64,000 nt of DNA from Capillidium heterosporum (taxonomy: Eukaryota; Entomophthoromycota; Entomophthoromycetes; Entomophthorales; Capillidiaceae). Where the stretch lies: positions 186,001-250,000 of the forward strand of contig WBMQ01000005.1 in assembly GCA_016630905.1 (NCBI GenBank), read 5' to 3'. The notes beneath the pieces are model-generated. The model made no database searches. It saw only the letters and a program-made list of their open reading frames with translations, and was not told the origin of the DNA. Positions 33,226-44,774 of this stretch are shown here, in pieces; position 1 is the stretch's first letter, and each line of letters begins with the position of its first letter. The translations under genes and the position numbers were made by a program.

Positions 33226-33909
33226 ATGGGCAATCGATTATCTTCCAATAGGGTGGAGGACATCCAAAATCCGAATCAGAGTCAAAGTCAGAACCAGAGT
33301 CAGCACCCAAATCCAAACCTGGGACCGAACCAAGTACTCACCATAGAACTTACCGACTTAAATCCTTCAACCATTCGCTCCAACGATCCACTAACCCCAA
33401 TTGACATAAGAACGCACTACACCTTCAATAGGGATATGCCCTACGCTTTATACAAAGTAATGAACTATGCCGACGAACAAACTAAAGCCAAATTCGTACG
33501 TAGCGTCCGCCTTACTTTTCTTTTTAGGTCCTTGATAATTTTCACCATGCTCTTCATTCTCTACATCCTTATTATTTTGGACAACTATCTAATTGGATAT
33601 TACCCAATAGTTCTCTTAACTTTGTTTTGGGTAGGTGGGACGATATGGGTAACTTTTATTGTTTATTTAGTTTTAATTAATTTATTGATTTAGTTTTACA
33701 CACACTACATGAAATCGATGAGAAGTAAGGTTTGGTATAAAGAGCTGAATTTGGGGGATCATAGAAAGTTTTTGGAAATGGAGGTGCGGGCACTCAATCT
33801 ACCTTTTAGTTTCAACACCGTCTATGATCATTTTTCCCATGATGCTGAATTGCCATGTTATAACAATGCTTTGGAAACTCCACCGTCATATTGTAATCCA
33901 CGTAGTTGA
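33226..33909 (+). CDS. Small membrane protein with N-myristoylation start and two hydrophobic segments
   Basis: The start ATG is at 33226 (MGNRLSSN). It fits the MGxxxS N-myristoylation pattern, and a TTG two codons upstream is not a fungal start. A Gln/Asn-rich stretch (QSQSQNQSQ) and a polar domain precede hydrophobic segments (LFRSLIIFTMLFILYILIIL and IVLLTLFWVGG). The frame hits TAG at 33691-33693 but continues in the same frame to 33909. An intron ending at 33693 removes the stop. Three possible donors (33631 GTAGGT, 33649 GTAACT, 33661 GTTTAT) are all in phase. The C-terminal exon reads KVWYKELNLGDHRKFLEME. Family not recognised. Confidence 0.6.
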
Positions 33910-34790
33910 ACTAGTGGTTACATTTCTATTAATAATAATCTTCTATTGTTTTTAAACATTATTTATTATATATAGTCTATAGTTTTTGCCAAGTAGGTTG
34001 TATTTTTAATTACAACTTGGATGTAAATAGAGTCAATCAGGCTTATCAACTCTATTTTAGTTTACTTAACTTGGAAGTTTAAAATCAATACCTTTAAAAG
34101 GCTTAAGGAAGTACAATGGGATTTTTTCTATATTACATTATTATTCAAATGTTTGTGGGCTTAGTTTATTATATAAAAGATGTATCCATATGTCCATTTG
34201 TTGTGCTTGGCTCCCAGGTCGCCTCCATAAATCTTGGCATACAGCTATATTAAATTTGATAAGACATTTCTTATGTATAAAGCTTTTGCTTATATCGAAG
34301 AAATATAGTTGTCTATAGGCTTTAACATAATAGTCATAATGTCGTCTCCAATATGTGCGCAAGCTCCATCCTTTGGACTTTTAGTATTACATCCATTACT
34401 GCCTCACTATCTTTCAGATTTTATAAACTTTTATAGTGATGCTTATCAATAGCTAAAGCCCAGCCAATTTGCAAGTAGAATATAGATCTTATCAATCAGC
34501 TATAACACATTTAGTTCAAAGTTATCATTTACGCGCTAATGGATTCACATTTCTCTTATAGCTATCTTACATCAGCAAAACTTATACTGCCAGATTTTAA
34601 CCTTCAAATCTACTGCACATAGCAAAAATTTATCATAGGTTTCAAACTAATAAATTTGCAGATTCAACTCAAAATTCTGCAAGCATATGCAATTCATTTG
34701 ACGTAAGCAATTGGATAAACCTAATCTCACACCTATATTTATAAAAAATTTCAAACTCATCTCCACCTTTGTTTCACTCTCAGCACCAAG
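33910..34790. other. Intergenic
   Basis: AT-rich; no supported gene. The proximal promoter of the following SDR contains CTATATTTATAAA near 34732. Confidence 0.4.
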
Positions 34791-36094
34791 ATGCCATTGC
34801 AAATCACTTACACCAACCGAAATGAAGAGAAGCTAGTTCGCTTATTCTCAACCTTTCTATTTCTACCTACCTTCTTAAGAATGGCTTTAATCTTAGGCTC
34901 ATCGCTGTTCTTCAACTTCTACTACTACCTCAAAGGTGGGATAAGTAACCCGGACCTTCAAGTTGACAAGTAACATTTTTTAAATAAATCAGTATAAAAA
35001 ATTTTAGTATGGTGGTACAGTACAGAGAAAACGACAACAACGCTATAAAGACTCGAGTTGCTATAGTAACTGGTAACTTTATTTTGTTTAAATTTCTAAT
35101 TGGTAGGTGGTAACACTGGTATTGGCTACGAGACGGTGCGCGGACTTTTAAAAGCCGATTTCCACGTCATCTTGGGTATTTTTAACAACCAAATCATTTC
35201 TAAATTTTAGCTTGCCGTAACCCCGAAAAGGCCTCCAAAGCCATCCTCAGACTACACGAAGACCTCGGTAAGGAGGCCAAAATTGAATTTATCCAGCTCG
35301 ACTTAAATTCGTTCGAGTCAGTACGACAGTTTGCCCAAACCTTTTTATCCAAAGGATTGCCCTTACACCTTCTCATCAACAATGCTGGAATAATGATGCT
35401 GCCCAAGTTCGAGTTGACTTTGGATAACTACGAACAGCAGTTCCAAATCAACCATCTGTCCCATTTTCTATTGACTCATTTACTTTCCAAAAAACTTAAG
35501 GAGACGGCTCAAGCAACTAAAGACGAAAGCTTTAAGGTTAAAGTCATCAATTTATCCTCGCTTGCTCATTACGGTGGTAAGTAGCTTATCCCTATATATA
35601 ATCTTACATATTCTAGGTGGTGATTGCAAGTTTGAAGAGTTGAATGACATCAGCAAATACGACTACATAGCCCATTACTGCAAAGCCAAAGCCGCTATCG
35701 TTTCCAGCACCTACTCCTTCCACGACAAGCTCAGCCCCCACAATGTCCAAGGTAAACTACATATCCAACTCCAAAAAACTAACTTTTAAAAGTTTATGCC
35801 GTCCATCCTGGCTTGGTATCCACTGAACTTTTACGTTACAACGAATTCGAGTACAAGTACTTTACCCCACTGAGCAGTTTAATTTCTAAATCGCCAGTTC
35901 AGGGTGCATTGACAAGCTTGTACTTGGCTTTACATGCCGACCCCAGCTTGAAGTTGGTTAACATTGATGATAAGACTACTTCGTTGTACTTTGCTGATTA
36001 TCTACCTATGGTTCCATTGGAGGCAACTTTGAATAGCGAGAACCAAAAGAAGCTTTGGGATCTGTCCTGCAACTTAACGGGGGTTAGTAATTAG
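34791..36094 (+). CDS. SDR copy H, intact divergent retinol-dehydrogenase-like paralogue
   Basis: Six exons separated by introns of 34-41 nt: 34791-34970, then exons starting near 35009, 35107, 35211, 35617 and 35793. The N-terminus MPLQITYTNRNEEKLVRLF leads into a hydrophobic segment (FLRMALILGSSLFFNFYYYL) that could anchor it in a membrane. Next come the VTG-GNTGIG cofactor loop, ACRNPEKA, NNAGIM, SSLAHYGG and the catalytic YCKAK (YxxxK). It has two introns in its second half that the array copies lack. No frame break is visible, so this is the only clearly functional member in the window. Role: NAD(P)-dependent oxidoreductase, substrate unknown. Confidence 0.85.
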
Positions 36095-37179
36095 CTTTTG
36101 AGGAGAATTATGATTAAATTTTCCATTTATTTGGTATAGTAAATTGAATTATTTTTAGCTTTTACTTGATTTCTAGTTTATTTTCAGGTATAGTATGTTA
36201 TTTTTGTAATACTGTATTGGTTTAGATATGGAAAGTAAATATAAAGCATCGTTTTTAACAATACCACCTCGATATCACTTTTGGTGTTGATGAAATTTTC
36301 CTATTGGGCTTTATCAATGTAAAATTTTGAGAGAAATGCTAATATAGTCTTCGTTGGCATCATATAAATTACGTGTCCTTTGAATGCCCCAACGATCATC
36401 TATTGCTAGTTGAATTGATCGCAAATCTTCCTATTTCAAATCGACATTGAATATAAGTCGGAGAATGGCTTATAGCACTATAGTTGCTTCAGTTGATAGT
36501 GTAGTGAATTCTCAAGAGTCAATCTAAAGTCTATAAACTTTCCCTAAAATATAGAGAAATATTCAAAATTAAACAATACCAGACCATCCTCGCACCTTAT
36601 AAGGCAACCATTTTAGTATTCTTATAACAAATTCATGCTCAGCAAATAAAGTTTTTATGTTTAAGAAAATTGTCAAAGCTGTTGGTCTTTGAACATTCCT
36701 TCCCATATAAATATCAAAATCCGAATTAGCGGAAAATATCTAGCCACCAATACCAAATCAAACAACTTCCTACAAACTATACCTTATTTCGTTAAGAAAA
36801 AGATACCACTTTTCTAAAGATTCCCCTATCCTAATATACGGAGTTGGTTTTCAAACTTTTATATATCCGACTATATCATATAAAAACCTAGAACCTCTCT
36901 TCTCCCTATGGGTATAGGGACATCTTGTTACAGCTGCCAATTAACAATGGTAAAAGTGTACCTGTGCCAAGTTTATGGATCCTACTATCAATATACTGCT
37001 ATACTAAATGTATGTAAAGGTAATATATGAGTAAATAGAGCAATATATGAACAACAGACAAATTATTATTACAAATAGCCGCCAAATTAAATAATTTATT
37101 AGAATCAAAAAATGTCTACAAAACCGCTCCAAAATCAAATACTGTACTAAAGTTGCCAATTGATAAATATATTTTAAGA
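36095..37179. other. Intergenic between convergent SDR H and SH3-like genes
   Basis: No open frame or RNA that I can support. Confidence 0.4.
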
Positions 37180-37707
37180 TTAGAGGACACGGTACCCCTG
37201 GTTCTGCCTGGTGAAGGACATCTTACGGCTGGTGTAGGTTTTAGTTGGACAGGTTGGACTAGCGTTGACTTGCAACGGTGTAATGAACGTCAGGTCGGCA
37301 TAAACTAGGTTAGGAGCAAAGTAACCAACTGTCTTGGAGGAATCCAGCTCCAAGTAGCCGATGTACATCTGAGTGGCACTATCTTTACCCAATACGCAGA
37401 TCTGATCGCCCTGCTTGAACTTCAAATAGTTCTTCTGGATACTTTGGAACTTGTATGAGACTCGGTCCTTCTTGGTTGGGTAGGCCGATTTAGCAGAGAC
37501 CGTGCACTGCACGGTCGTATTGAAGGGGTTTATCGAAGTCAAGGTGTCGTCACTGGAATCGATCTCCTCCATGGCTTTGGCAGCCAAGCTGGGTCGTATG
37601 GAGTACCGGTTGGTTGACCTTTTAGTCGTCTGTTCCATCAACGGTTCATCGTTCTGCTTGCTGGGCTGGGAGAAAAAGCAGCTAGTTAAAAAGGATAGGC
37701 AAGACAT
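37180..37707 (-). CDS. Small SH3-domain-like protein (175 aa)
   Basis: One exon. A Cys/Phe-rich N-terminus (MSCLSFLTSCFF) may be palmitoylated. A disordered Ser/Thr stretch follows to about residue 65. The SH3-like fold is in residues 67-135: AKSAYPTKKDRVSYKF, KFKQGDQICVLG (like LxFxxGDxIxVL), MYIGYLELDS and VGYFAPNLV (like GxFPxNYV). The usual ALYDY and Trp are replaced (SAYPT, MYIGY), so ligand binding may differ from classic SH3. It ends with basic, Ser-rich residues. Partner unknown. Confidence 0.65.
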   Translation of the reverse strand: MSCLSFLTSCFFSQPSKQNDEPLMEQTTKRSTNRYSIRPSLAAKAMEEIDSSDDTLTSINPFNTTVQCTVSAKSAYPTKKDRVSYKFQSIQKNYLKFKQGDQICVLGKDSATQMYIGYLELDSSKTVGYFAPNLVYADLTFITPLQVNASPTCPTKTYTSRKMSFTRQNQGYRVL

Positions 37708-39310
37708 TTGTGGACGTGGAGGTTGGTTTAATAAATAAGAGATAAATAAGTTAAAGGAAGGGACTAAAAGAGAGTCTGATCAACAGAGTTTCTTTACTCT
37801 AAATTTATATGGTGGACTTGGCGAATTGGACAAAAGGTGAAAAGTATGAAATGCTAGAGCTGCTATTTATATAGGGATATAAATACACCTTATGCTTGAG
37901 TTATGCCCCTCGTTATATAAGCAATGTATTGTTGGGATGCTTGGATGACAGGATTTTATTAATTAAATTGGTTGCAAGACAAAGAAATGTAGGTTGGAAG
38001 AGTAAAACTAAATCCCTTAAGCCGCTTGTATTCCATTTAAATATACTGGGAAGATCATCATAAACCGAAAATTTTGGACCTATGAGATGCAGGTATAGGT
38101 AAGCTGAAGGGGAGCGGTTGAAAGCTGTGCTTGGAGCTTGGAAACTAATTTCTAGCCTTTTGTAATGCGGTCGCTTTTGCTTGGTCTCCGACTTTTATTT
38201 TGATAGGTGTGTCAAAATTAAACCGTTGAAAACTTTAACTTGGGTACTCATTAAAAGATATACTTAATTTAGTTGGGCCTTTGGGTGATGGGGATTTCCT
38301 TTACTCTTCCAAACTGCTATTGTAATTGGACATTCGATTAAAGGTGTCCTACACCGTTTAGTACCGTTGTAGGCATTCATAAATATATTTGCATTGAATA
38401 GTTGGATGTGAAGAAATCACTTGCATCCTAGCTATGTTATCAGTTCTAAAGTAGAAAGTGCCCTTTGTAGTCAAGTTTAGTCCATTTCCTATACCTTTAA
38501 CTCCAACTAAGTGGTGTGGTATAGTGCTAAAAAGGATATCATGCAGCTGGACTATTCAAGCTTGATCCTAATTTATGGCTAGCTTCAAAGCGGTCAGTTT
38601 CTCTATACGCAAATGCCTTTAAGCATCCTTTTTATTGGCTATCGTTTGATTCAAGTCTTATAGAGCTTCCCCTTGACAAAGACTTTCCTAAATGAAATAC
38701 TGGGACGTCTACTTTGAACCTAGGGGAAGATCCCAGATAATAAGTTTCTTTTCGAACTTGGGGAAGACTCCTATCTAAGTTGGAAGTAGTAGATTAGATA
38801 TCGGGTATCGTTTACCACACGATTCAAGTATTACTTGCAAAGGAAATACAAGGAATATAGAAATGTTTGCAGGGTACCGTGCTAGGTTTGTAAGAGCAAA
38901 AATCATCTATAGGAACTATATTCTTGGTATTTATCATTTGATACATCCTTTGTCCTATATGTAGGAATAAAGGTAAATAGGGGCTCCTAAGCCTTTTGTC
39001 ATTAATTAGTGTCGGCTAATAAGTACTATACAAAGTGTATTATCAAAGTCGCCTTTCAACAAAAATATATTTATATATTTGACTGCGATATCTACCGGTT
39101 TATATGCAAAAATCAATTTAGCAACCTATTTATAGGCGGTTATACCCGTTCTAAAACTTTTACCTACAAAATAGAATCAATAGAAGCAATGGAAGGATCT
39201 ATTTATAGATTTGGGCTTTGTTCCAAAATGATGTATAGGCTAAATAGAAGCAATAGAACAGTTGGAAAAAGTATAAATAGGATATGTTTGCATCTTCAAA
39301 CTTATAAACA
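37708..39310. other. Intergenic
   Basis: The 5' flanks of the divergent SH3-like and DJ-1 genes. A 102-codon open frame (39009-39317) overlaps the DJ-1 start; it has no domain and atypical composition, so I do not call it. Confidence 0.4.
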
Positions 39311-40128
39311 ATGTTAGAAAGTAAGTCTAGTAAACTATCGCAGTTACACAGTTCAAAAAACCAATGCTAACGTACTAAATTAAAACCTTAGATACCACTA
39401 CCATCAAAACCGATTTACCCGCTTTAGCAGCCAAAGACAAGTACAAGGTGGCTATGGTCGTCTTCGACGGGTTTACCATGCTGGATCTTATTGGGCCATC
39501 AGAAGTCTTAGGTTGCGACCCATCCAAGTTCGTTCAAGTAGTCGTTGGTAAGGAAGGTCAGTCTAAAGTCTCAGCGTTGACCAAGGCATTTACATTCGAA
39601 ACTTCACTATCGTTCAGTGAAGCTGCTCAACTGGAAGGTGACGATAAATTTGATATCCTAGTTCTACCTGGCGGAACCTACGGTGTCGAAAAAGCTTTCA
39701 ATGACCCCAAGTTTATGAAGGATCTTAGCGCTCTCATCGATAAAACCAGTATTGTCCTCTCCGTATGTACTGGAGCTGCTATCTTGGCCAAAGCCGGGTT
39801 TTTGGACGGTATTGATGCGACTACCAACAAGATGGGCTTCTCAAGGTACGAGATTATGTTCAATAAGGTCAACTGGAAGTATAAAGCTAGGTGGGTCCAC
39901 GATCAAGGTGGGAAGTTCATCACCTCGAGTGGAGTTACCGCTGGTATTGATGCTGCTTTGTATTTAGTAAGCCGTCTCGTTAGTAAAGACTTTGCCGAAC
40001 TGGTAGCTAACAGTCTCGAGTTTGCAGCAACTTGGAATCCTAAGGATGACCCCTTCTCCGAGTACTTTTTGAAACACAAGATCGATCTCCCTGAGGAGAT
40101 GTTTATGGAGCCGAAGATCTCAAAGTAA
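39311..40128 (+). CDS. DJ-1/PfpI-family protein, isonitrile-hydratase-like (248 aa)
   Basis: Two exons: a 10-nt first exon (39311-39320, ATG TTA GAA A) and 39392-40128. The 71-nt intron (GTAAGT...CCTTAG) removes an in-frame TAA and gives MLENTTTIKTDLPAL. The fold starts VAMVVFDGFTMLDLIGPSEVLG, with a conserved acidic residue (E41). The nucleophile elbow is LSVCTGAAILAKAGFLDG with C129. The GPSEV and SVCTGA...LLDG pattern fits the isonitrile hydratase/AraC-N-terminal branch rather than DJ-1 proper. The reaction is not certain. It is followed by the amine-oxidase pair and the Zn2Cys6 gene. Confidence 0.8.
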
Positions 40129-40848
40129 TAGCTAGAGCTATTAAATTATTAAATTTTATTCAAGCATATTTGCAACTTTGTATAATACCTGTTTCTTGAG
40201 ACTATACAAGCTAAAGCATGTCACCCAGTTTTGTTTACTCATCAAATAAATTTGATACATAAAAATATAAAACAAATTTGAACAGAGTAGCACCAAATTC
40301 AGACAGCGTTTCATCTAATAGAGGTGCGAAATATCGATAGTAATATATATTTTGCCTGGGATAAGCATATACTAACGGATGTATATCTTATCAGAACCTT
40401 AGTTTTTCTACATCTAGCTTTGCTTAAAAGAAAATGACGGCTATCCGTTAGATTTGCATTTCAAAAAGTGAGTGTAGAAGGCATACCCAGCTGTACACTA
40501 TCAAAAACCTTCTTACTGGATATGTGCAATAATATTCAGCTATCCAAATTGTACGCCTACAAAGCTATCGCTAGATGTAAATGGTTGAGCTAAGCCTTGG
40601 ACAAACCTCTACCTTTATATATTTTGAATGCTATGGTGTTCCCTATATTCCATAAAAAGTATAGCTCAAGTACCCAGAACCCAACCCTCTAACTCAGAGT
40701 TCCCGTCATAAATATATGGAAAAATCTACCCTCAGGTTAAGCAGGACAAAAAAGGCAAAAACGAAAATATCAAAAAAGTGCAAATTTATTAACTGGGATA
40801 TTAACTCTACCTTACCAAATCCTACTTCAAACTCCACCATTCAAAAAA
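40129..40848. other. Intergenic between convergent DJ-1 and amine-oxidase genes
   Basis: AT-rich 3' flanks; nothing else seen. Confidence 0.4.
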
Positions 40849-42243
40849 CTAAGCTCTAATCTGTGGCAAGATCTTGCTCTGGAAAAGATTCTGACTCATC
40901 TCAATAGCCTCGTTCATAGTCTCAAAACTTAGAGCCCCAGTGGCGTAAAACGTATTCTTATAGCCTTGCAGCTCGTCAAATTTCTTAAAGAATCCTTGTT
41001 GGATATCCTTAGATTCAACATGGGCAAAGTAGGGGGTAGCCTGTCGGAACTTAATTTTCGATTTGCTACCACGAAGCTGGTCCATCTTATTTAAAAGGTC
41101 AACCTGCTGATCATAAAAATTATTCAAGTCCGATTGGGAGGCCGGTCCTTGGAAGTGGCCGCTAGTCCACGAGTAGGCACTATAGTACTTTCCTTGCTTG
41201 AGGAAGCCAATGGTTTCACCTTTACCTTGAGGTTGGTAGGGGAACTTGTCATCTTCAGACAATAAATTAAATATGGAGCCACTCTCCCAGTTACCGCCTT
41301 CAGGTTCAACGACGGTCGAGCCATAGTGATTGAACTTAATTTTCGAGATAAGGTCCACTTCATCAGCACCTAAATCGGTTATTATAGACTTGACCTTGGA
41401 AATGTAAGGTGGAAACGCGATAATGACGTGGGAGCAAGTTACAGGTGGGATGGATCGATTCTCAAAGTTAAGTCGAATGGTCTGTTGCCCATCTTTAGGG
41501 GTAGATCGAAAGATGTAGTCAACTTTATGGTTCTTTTGCAAATTCAAATCCTTGCTGAGGTTTCCCCAAAGTTGGTCGAGGCCAGCTTCGACAGTATACA
41601 AGCTGTTCAAAAAGTCCTGCATGGAAGTTAGGCCTCGGATGTTGAGCATCTTGATGACATAGACGGCCGGGATCTGATCCAGTGAGCCGAAGCCTTGAAT
41701 GGTGACAAAGGGCATGAGTAGAGGTACCAACGCCTCCAACTTGTTGGCTTGGACCCATTGCGCCGTTGGAATTTGGATCTCAGCTGGAGCGTTTACATAA
41801 CCAGTAGTCAAATTGTAGCTGTCGCGGAGGTTGGAATACTTGGTCACAGCCTCGACGAACATGGCCTTTTGCTCGGCGGTTATGGTGGGCAGGTTTATAG
41901 ACTCACCTGACTGGTTGTAGATTTCTACAGCAGAGCCGTTAAACCATTTCAAGCTCAAACCAGCTTCTTTGACGGCATTGTTGATAAACTGGGAACGTTT
42001 GGTAAAGAAGAGGGCACCAGTTTCTACTAAATTGTTGTCGGAATCACGCCAAGTGTAAGCCTTACCACCTACTCTCGATTCCCCCTCAAAGATACGATAA
42101 TCGATGTTGTTGGATTTCAATAGGCGACCGATCGTTATACCACTGGGACCTCCTCCAACTACACATACTGGTAAATAAGATTTGGCAATAACATTGCCGA
42201 GTAACGAAAGGCTGGATAGTGCTAAAAAGTTGGGAAACTGCAT
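40849..42243 (-). CDS. Secreted FAD-dependent amine-oxidase-like protein 1 (464 aa)
   Basis: A signal peptide (MQFPNFLALSSLSLLGNVIA) precedes the FAD-binding Rossmann motif VCVVGGGPSGITIG, then an acidic end (IFEGES) and RVGGK, the second FAD contact of the amine-oxidase/monooxygenase fold. The C-terminal FAD region is NTFYATGALSFETMNEAIEMSQ. One exon. It is a close paralogue (roughly 80% identical by eye) of the 44775-46175 gene, head to head with it across 2.5 kb. TATAAAT lies about 50 nt upstream of the start. The secreted oxidase role is inferred from family and signal peptide; substrate unknown. Confidence 0.85.
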   Translation of the reverse strand: MQFPNFLALSSLSLLGNVIAKSYLPVCVVGGGPSGITIGRLLKSNNIDYRIFEGESRVGGKAYTWRDSDNNLVETGALFFTKRSQFINNAVKEAGLSLKWFNGSAVEIYNQSGESINLPTITAEQKAMFVEAVTKYSNLRDSYNLTTGYVNAPAEIQIPTAQWVQANKLEALVPLLMPFVTIQGFGSLDQIPAVYVIKMLNIRGLTSMQDFLNSLYTVEAGLDQLWGNLSKDLNLQKNHKVDYIFRSTPKDGQQTIRLNFENRSIPPVTCSHVIIAFPPYISKVKSIITDLGADEVDLISKIKFNHYGSTVVEPEGGNWESGSIFNLLSEDDKFPYQPQGKGETIGFLKQGKYYSAYSWTSGHFQGPASQSDLNNFYDQQVDLLNKMDQLRGSKSKIKFRQATPYFAHVESKDIQQGFFKKFDELQGYKNTFYATGALSFETMNEAIEMSQNLFQSKILPQIRA

Positions 42244-44774
42244 GTTGACAATTTTAAATTGAACTGGAGAGGTTCAATAGCTATTTATACCTGCTAACGC
42301 TATTGTAAAAATTGGTTTCCCCATCTTAGAGTTCCTCTGTCCATTTAACAAATATAGCTTCTATTTAACAAGAATACATTATATTGGATTATATGCATTG
42401 CTACTCTCTTTCAAGATACCCCCAGTCGTTCATAGCTAATTGGACATGCATCCCCACACGACTCAACAGAACCTATCGATTCAATATTTTTTCAATAGCT
42501 TTGCACACCTTTAACCAGATCCATACGCTTCACATGATTAAACAAATATGGTGATGCAGCAAATTCGAAGGTGTGTTCTAATTATGCATTGGACTGTGAT
42601 AGAAATTGCTACATTTCGTAATTGCAAATATTAAGTACAAATAAGTGGCAAACATAATATAGTTAAATACATAGTTTACATATAGCCAGTTACAAATCCT
42701 AACGTTTTAAAGCAGTATAGCTCGTTACAAATATAAGGTTGGAAATAAAGTATACAATGGAGATTAAACCTACCAACCAACAAATTTTTACACCCTATTC
42801 CTCATCATATATTCTTGTGTTTCGAGATCAAAATGATAAAGGATAGTAAACCTAGCTAATTTCCATTTAAAACTAAAATTTCCCTCATTGTCTCGTCTTC
42901 TGTCCCATCGTTGCTAACATGCAGCCCATTCATTGATTCAATATTTCGGAGATTCTAAATTGAATATGGTTATTAGTTGGTGGCGTACGTTACCAAGTAC
43001 CACTCAATTTTTTCCATTAAAGTTAAAGAACAAGCATTATTTAAGGTACGATGGAGATAGTCATACAAGGTAAACTGGGCTGGTACTTATCTGCTAGTGG
43101 GCTAGAAAGCCAGACACAACAGGTTATATATCTCCGATATTTTGGTATCGGGTTAGGAATTTTAGCCTTACTAAACCAAAGTGTACTAAACGGTGGGGTA
43201 GAATGCGTATACGTAATATGATGTGCTCGATATAGGGGATATGATGAAGGATTTATAAGGGAATTCAAGGGACTATGTACGTTAAAATTGTAACATGGGA
43301 GTAATCGGGCTGCAGTCCTTATCTTATAGAAGTGCTGTATTTAATAGGGTATTAAGTAAAAAGCATGTCTGGAGAACCAATTTAGGAGTATATTGATTTG
43401 GGATGCACTGCTATTATGAGTAAAGGCAAATTCCTCTATAGCTTTTGTGCGTTGCCTCAAATGAAGAGCTTATTTGAAAGGTGTAGCTTAGAATATATAT
43501 AATATATGAAAGTATTGCTATTCTTTATCTGAAGCAGCTTTCTAAAGTACCTTACAACTAATATTTATTATAATATAAAAAGCCTAAAAACATCGTAGCT
43601 AGTGGAGTTTAGATATACCGATGACAATGCTTATAGATCTTTTGTTCCATAATCCATTTATATCATAAGGTACCCATGTGCGAGCCCATTAATTTATATT
43701 TGACGGATGGTATGGTCCGTTTCGGCAGGTCTGAGCTAACTTTCTATATAGCACGCCACCCTTTAAATGTAAAATAGAATTGATGAAGCTTAGTCTCTAG
43801 TTTTATAATTGCTCCAGCTAATAATCGTTATAGCTATATGGCTGGTGATAAACCTCCATTTCCGCTTTTAATGCTGCTTAGTTTTGGCTGTGGTATAGAA
43901 TACAATTGTTCTTTGGCGGCATTGGGTTTTTATTCAGTGGTACCTTGGCTTACCAAAAATACAAACTTTACATTGATGTAGGGACCAGTATCCTACCAAC
44001 ACAATTGCTGATAGGAGTACAGCCAGAACTTTACAACTTCCACTGCTCCAATTAAGTTTGCACTTTGGAATAAATTTAGTTAAAGGTTGCAAAGGTAGTT
44101 CGATGGAAGTACTGTTTGATTGTAAAATTAAAACATCCTGCTTTGAAATTGGAATATGTTTGAAGCTAAAGCATACTTCAAATTCATTGATGTCTATCTT
44201 ATTGTACTTCCTCCAACATAGCATTACACTAGATAGCCGTACAAGTAAAGGTTGATGCAGCATGCATTTCCTTTATTGTCATTTGAATGCATGCAGTATC
44301 CTCCTAAAGTCCATATAAAAGAGTCTCATCTTGATCAAAGTATGTATTCGCCAATCCTTTGGCTTTCCAGCGTAACAGTTTGACAAAAAATGCACCTTAT
44401 AGCAAAACTATATAGTCTTGAAGTACATCAGTTTGCCCTACCTAGTCATGCTTCATCTTTCAAGTAAACTTCACATCCAGTAGGAAAAACACAAGCGCAC
44501 CTATACTACTGCGTGTCAAGAGTTCAAGCCAAGTAATTGGAACAGTGAAAACCTAAATTGGCATCATGAACAAACTATATTCCAGCTGCAATAAAAATCT
44601 AGAGCACTTATTCTTAAGTGACTGGCATATTAAGTCAACTGAACAAAGTAGCTACAGAATGGAGAAATTGATTTCAAAATCCAAGGAACAGGTATAAAGA
44701 GATTAATTTACTAACTAAGAAAGTGTATAAAAGGGCTTCAGGCCCACTTCAATTTCAACTTTAAACTTGTCGGT
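42244..44774. other. 2.5-kb divergent intergenic region between the two amine-oxidase-like genes
   Basis: Holds both promoters (TATAAAT near 42280 minus, TATAAAA near 44725 plus). Short open frames on both strands (for example 44263-43934 minus, with one hydrophobic stretch) have no recognisable domain and overlap each other. I see no gene. Confidence 0.45.

Noticed and set aside
39009-39317. A 102-codon open frame upstream of the DJ-1 gene
   Set aside because: Its composition is unlike a protein, it begins at a non-ATG codon, and it overlaps the proposed first exon and promoter.
43934-44263. A 109-codon minus-strand frame between the amine-oxidase genes
   Set aside because: No domain, and it overlaps an equally long plus-strand frame. 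Probably chance.
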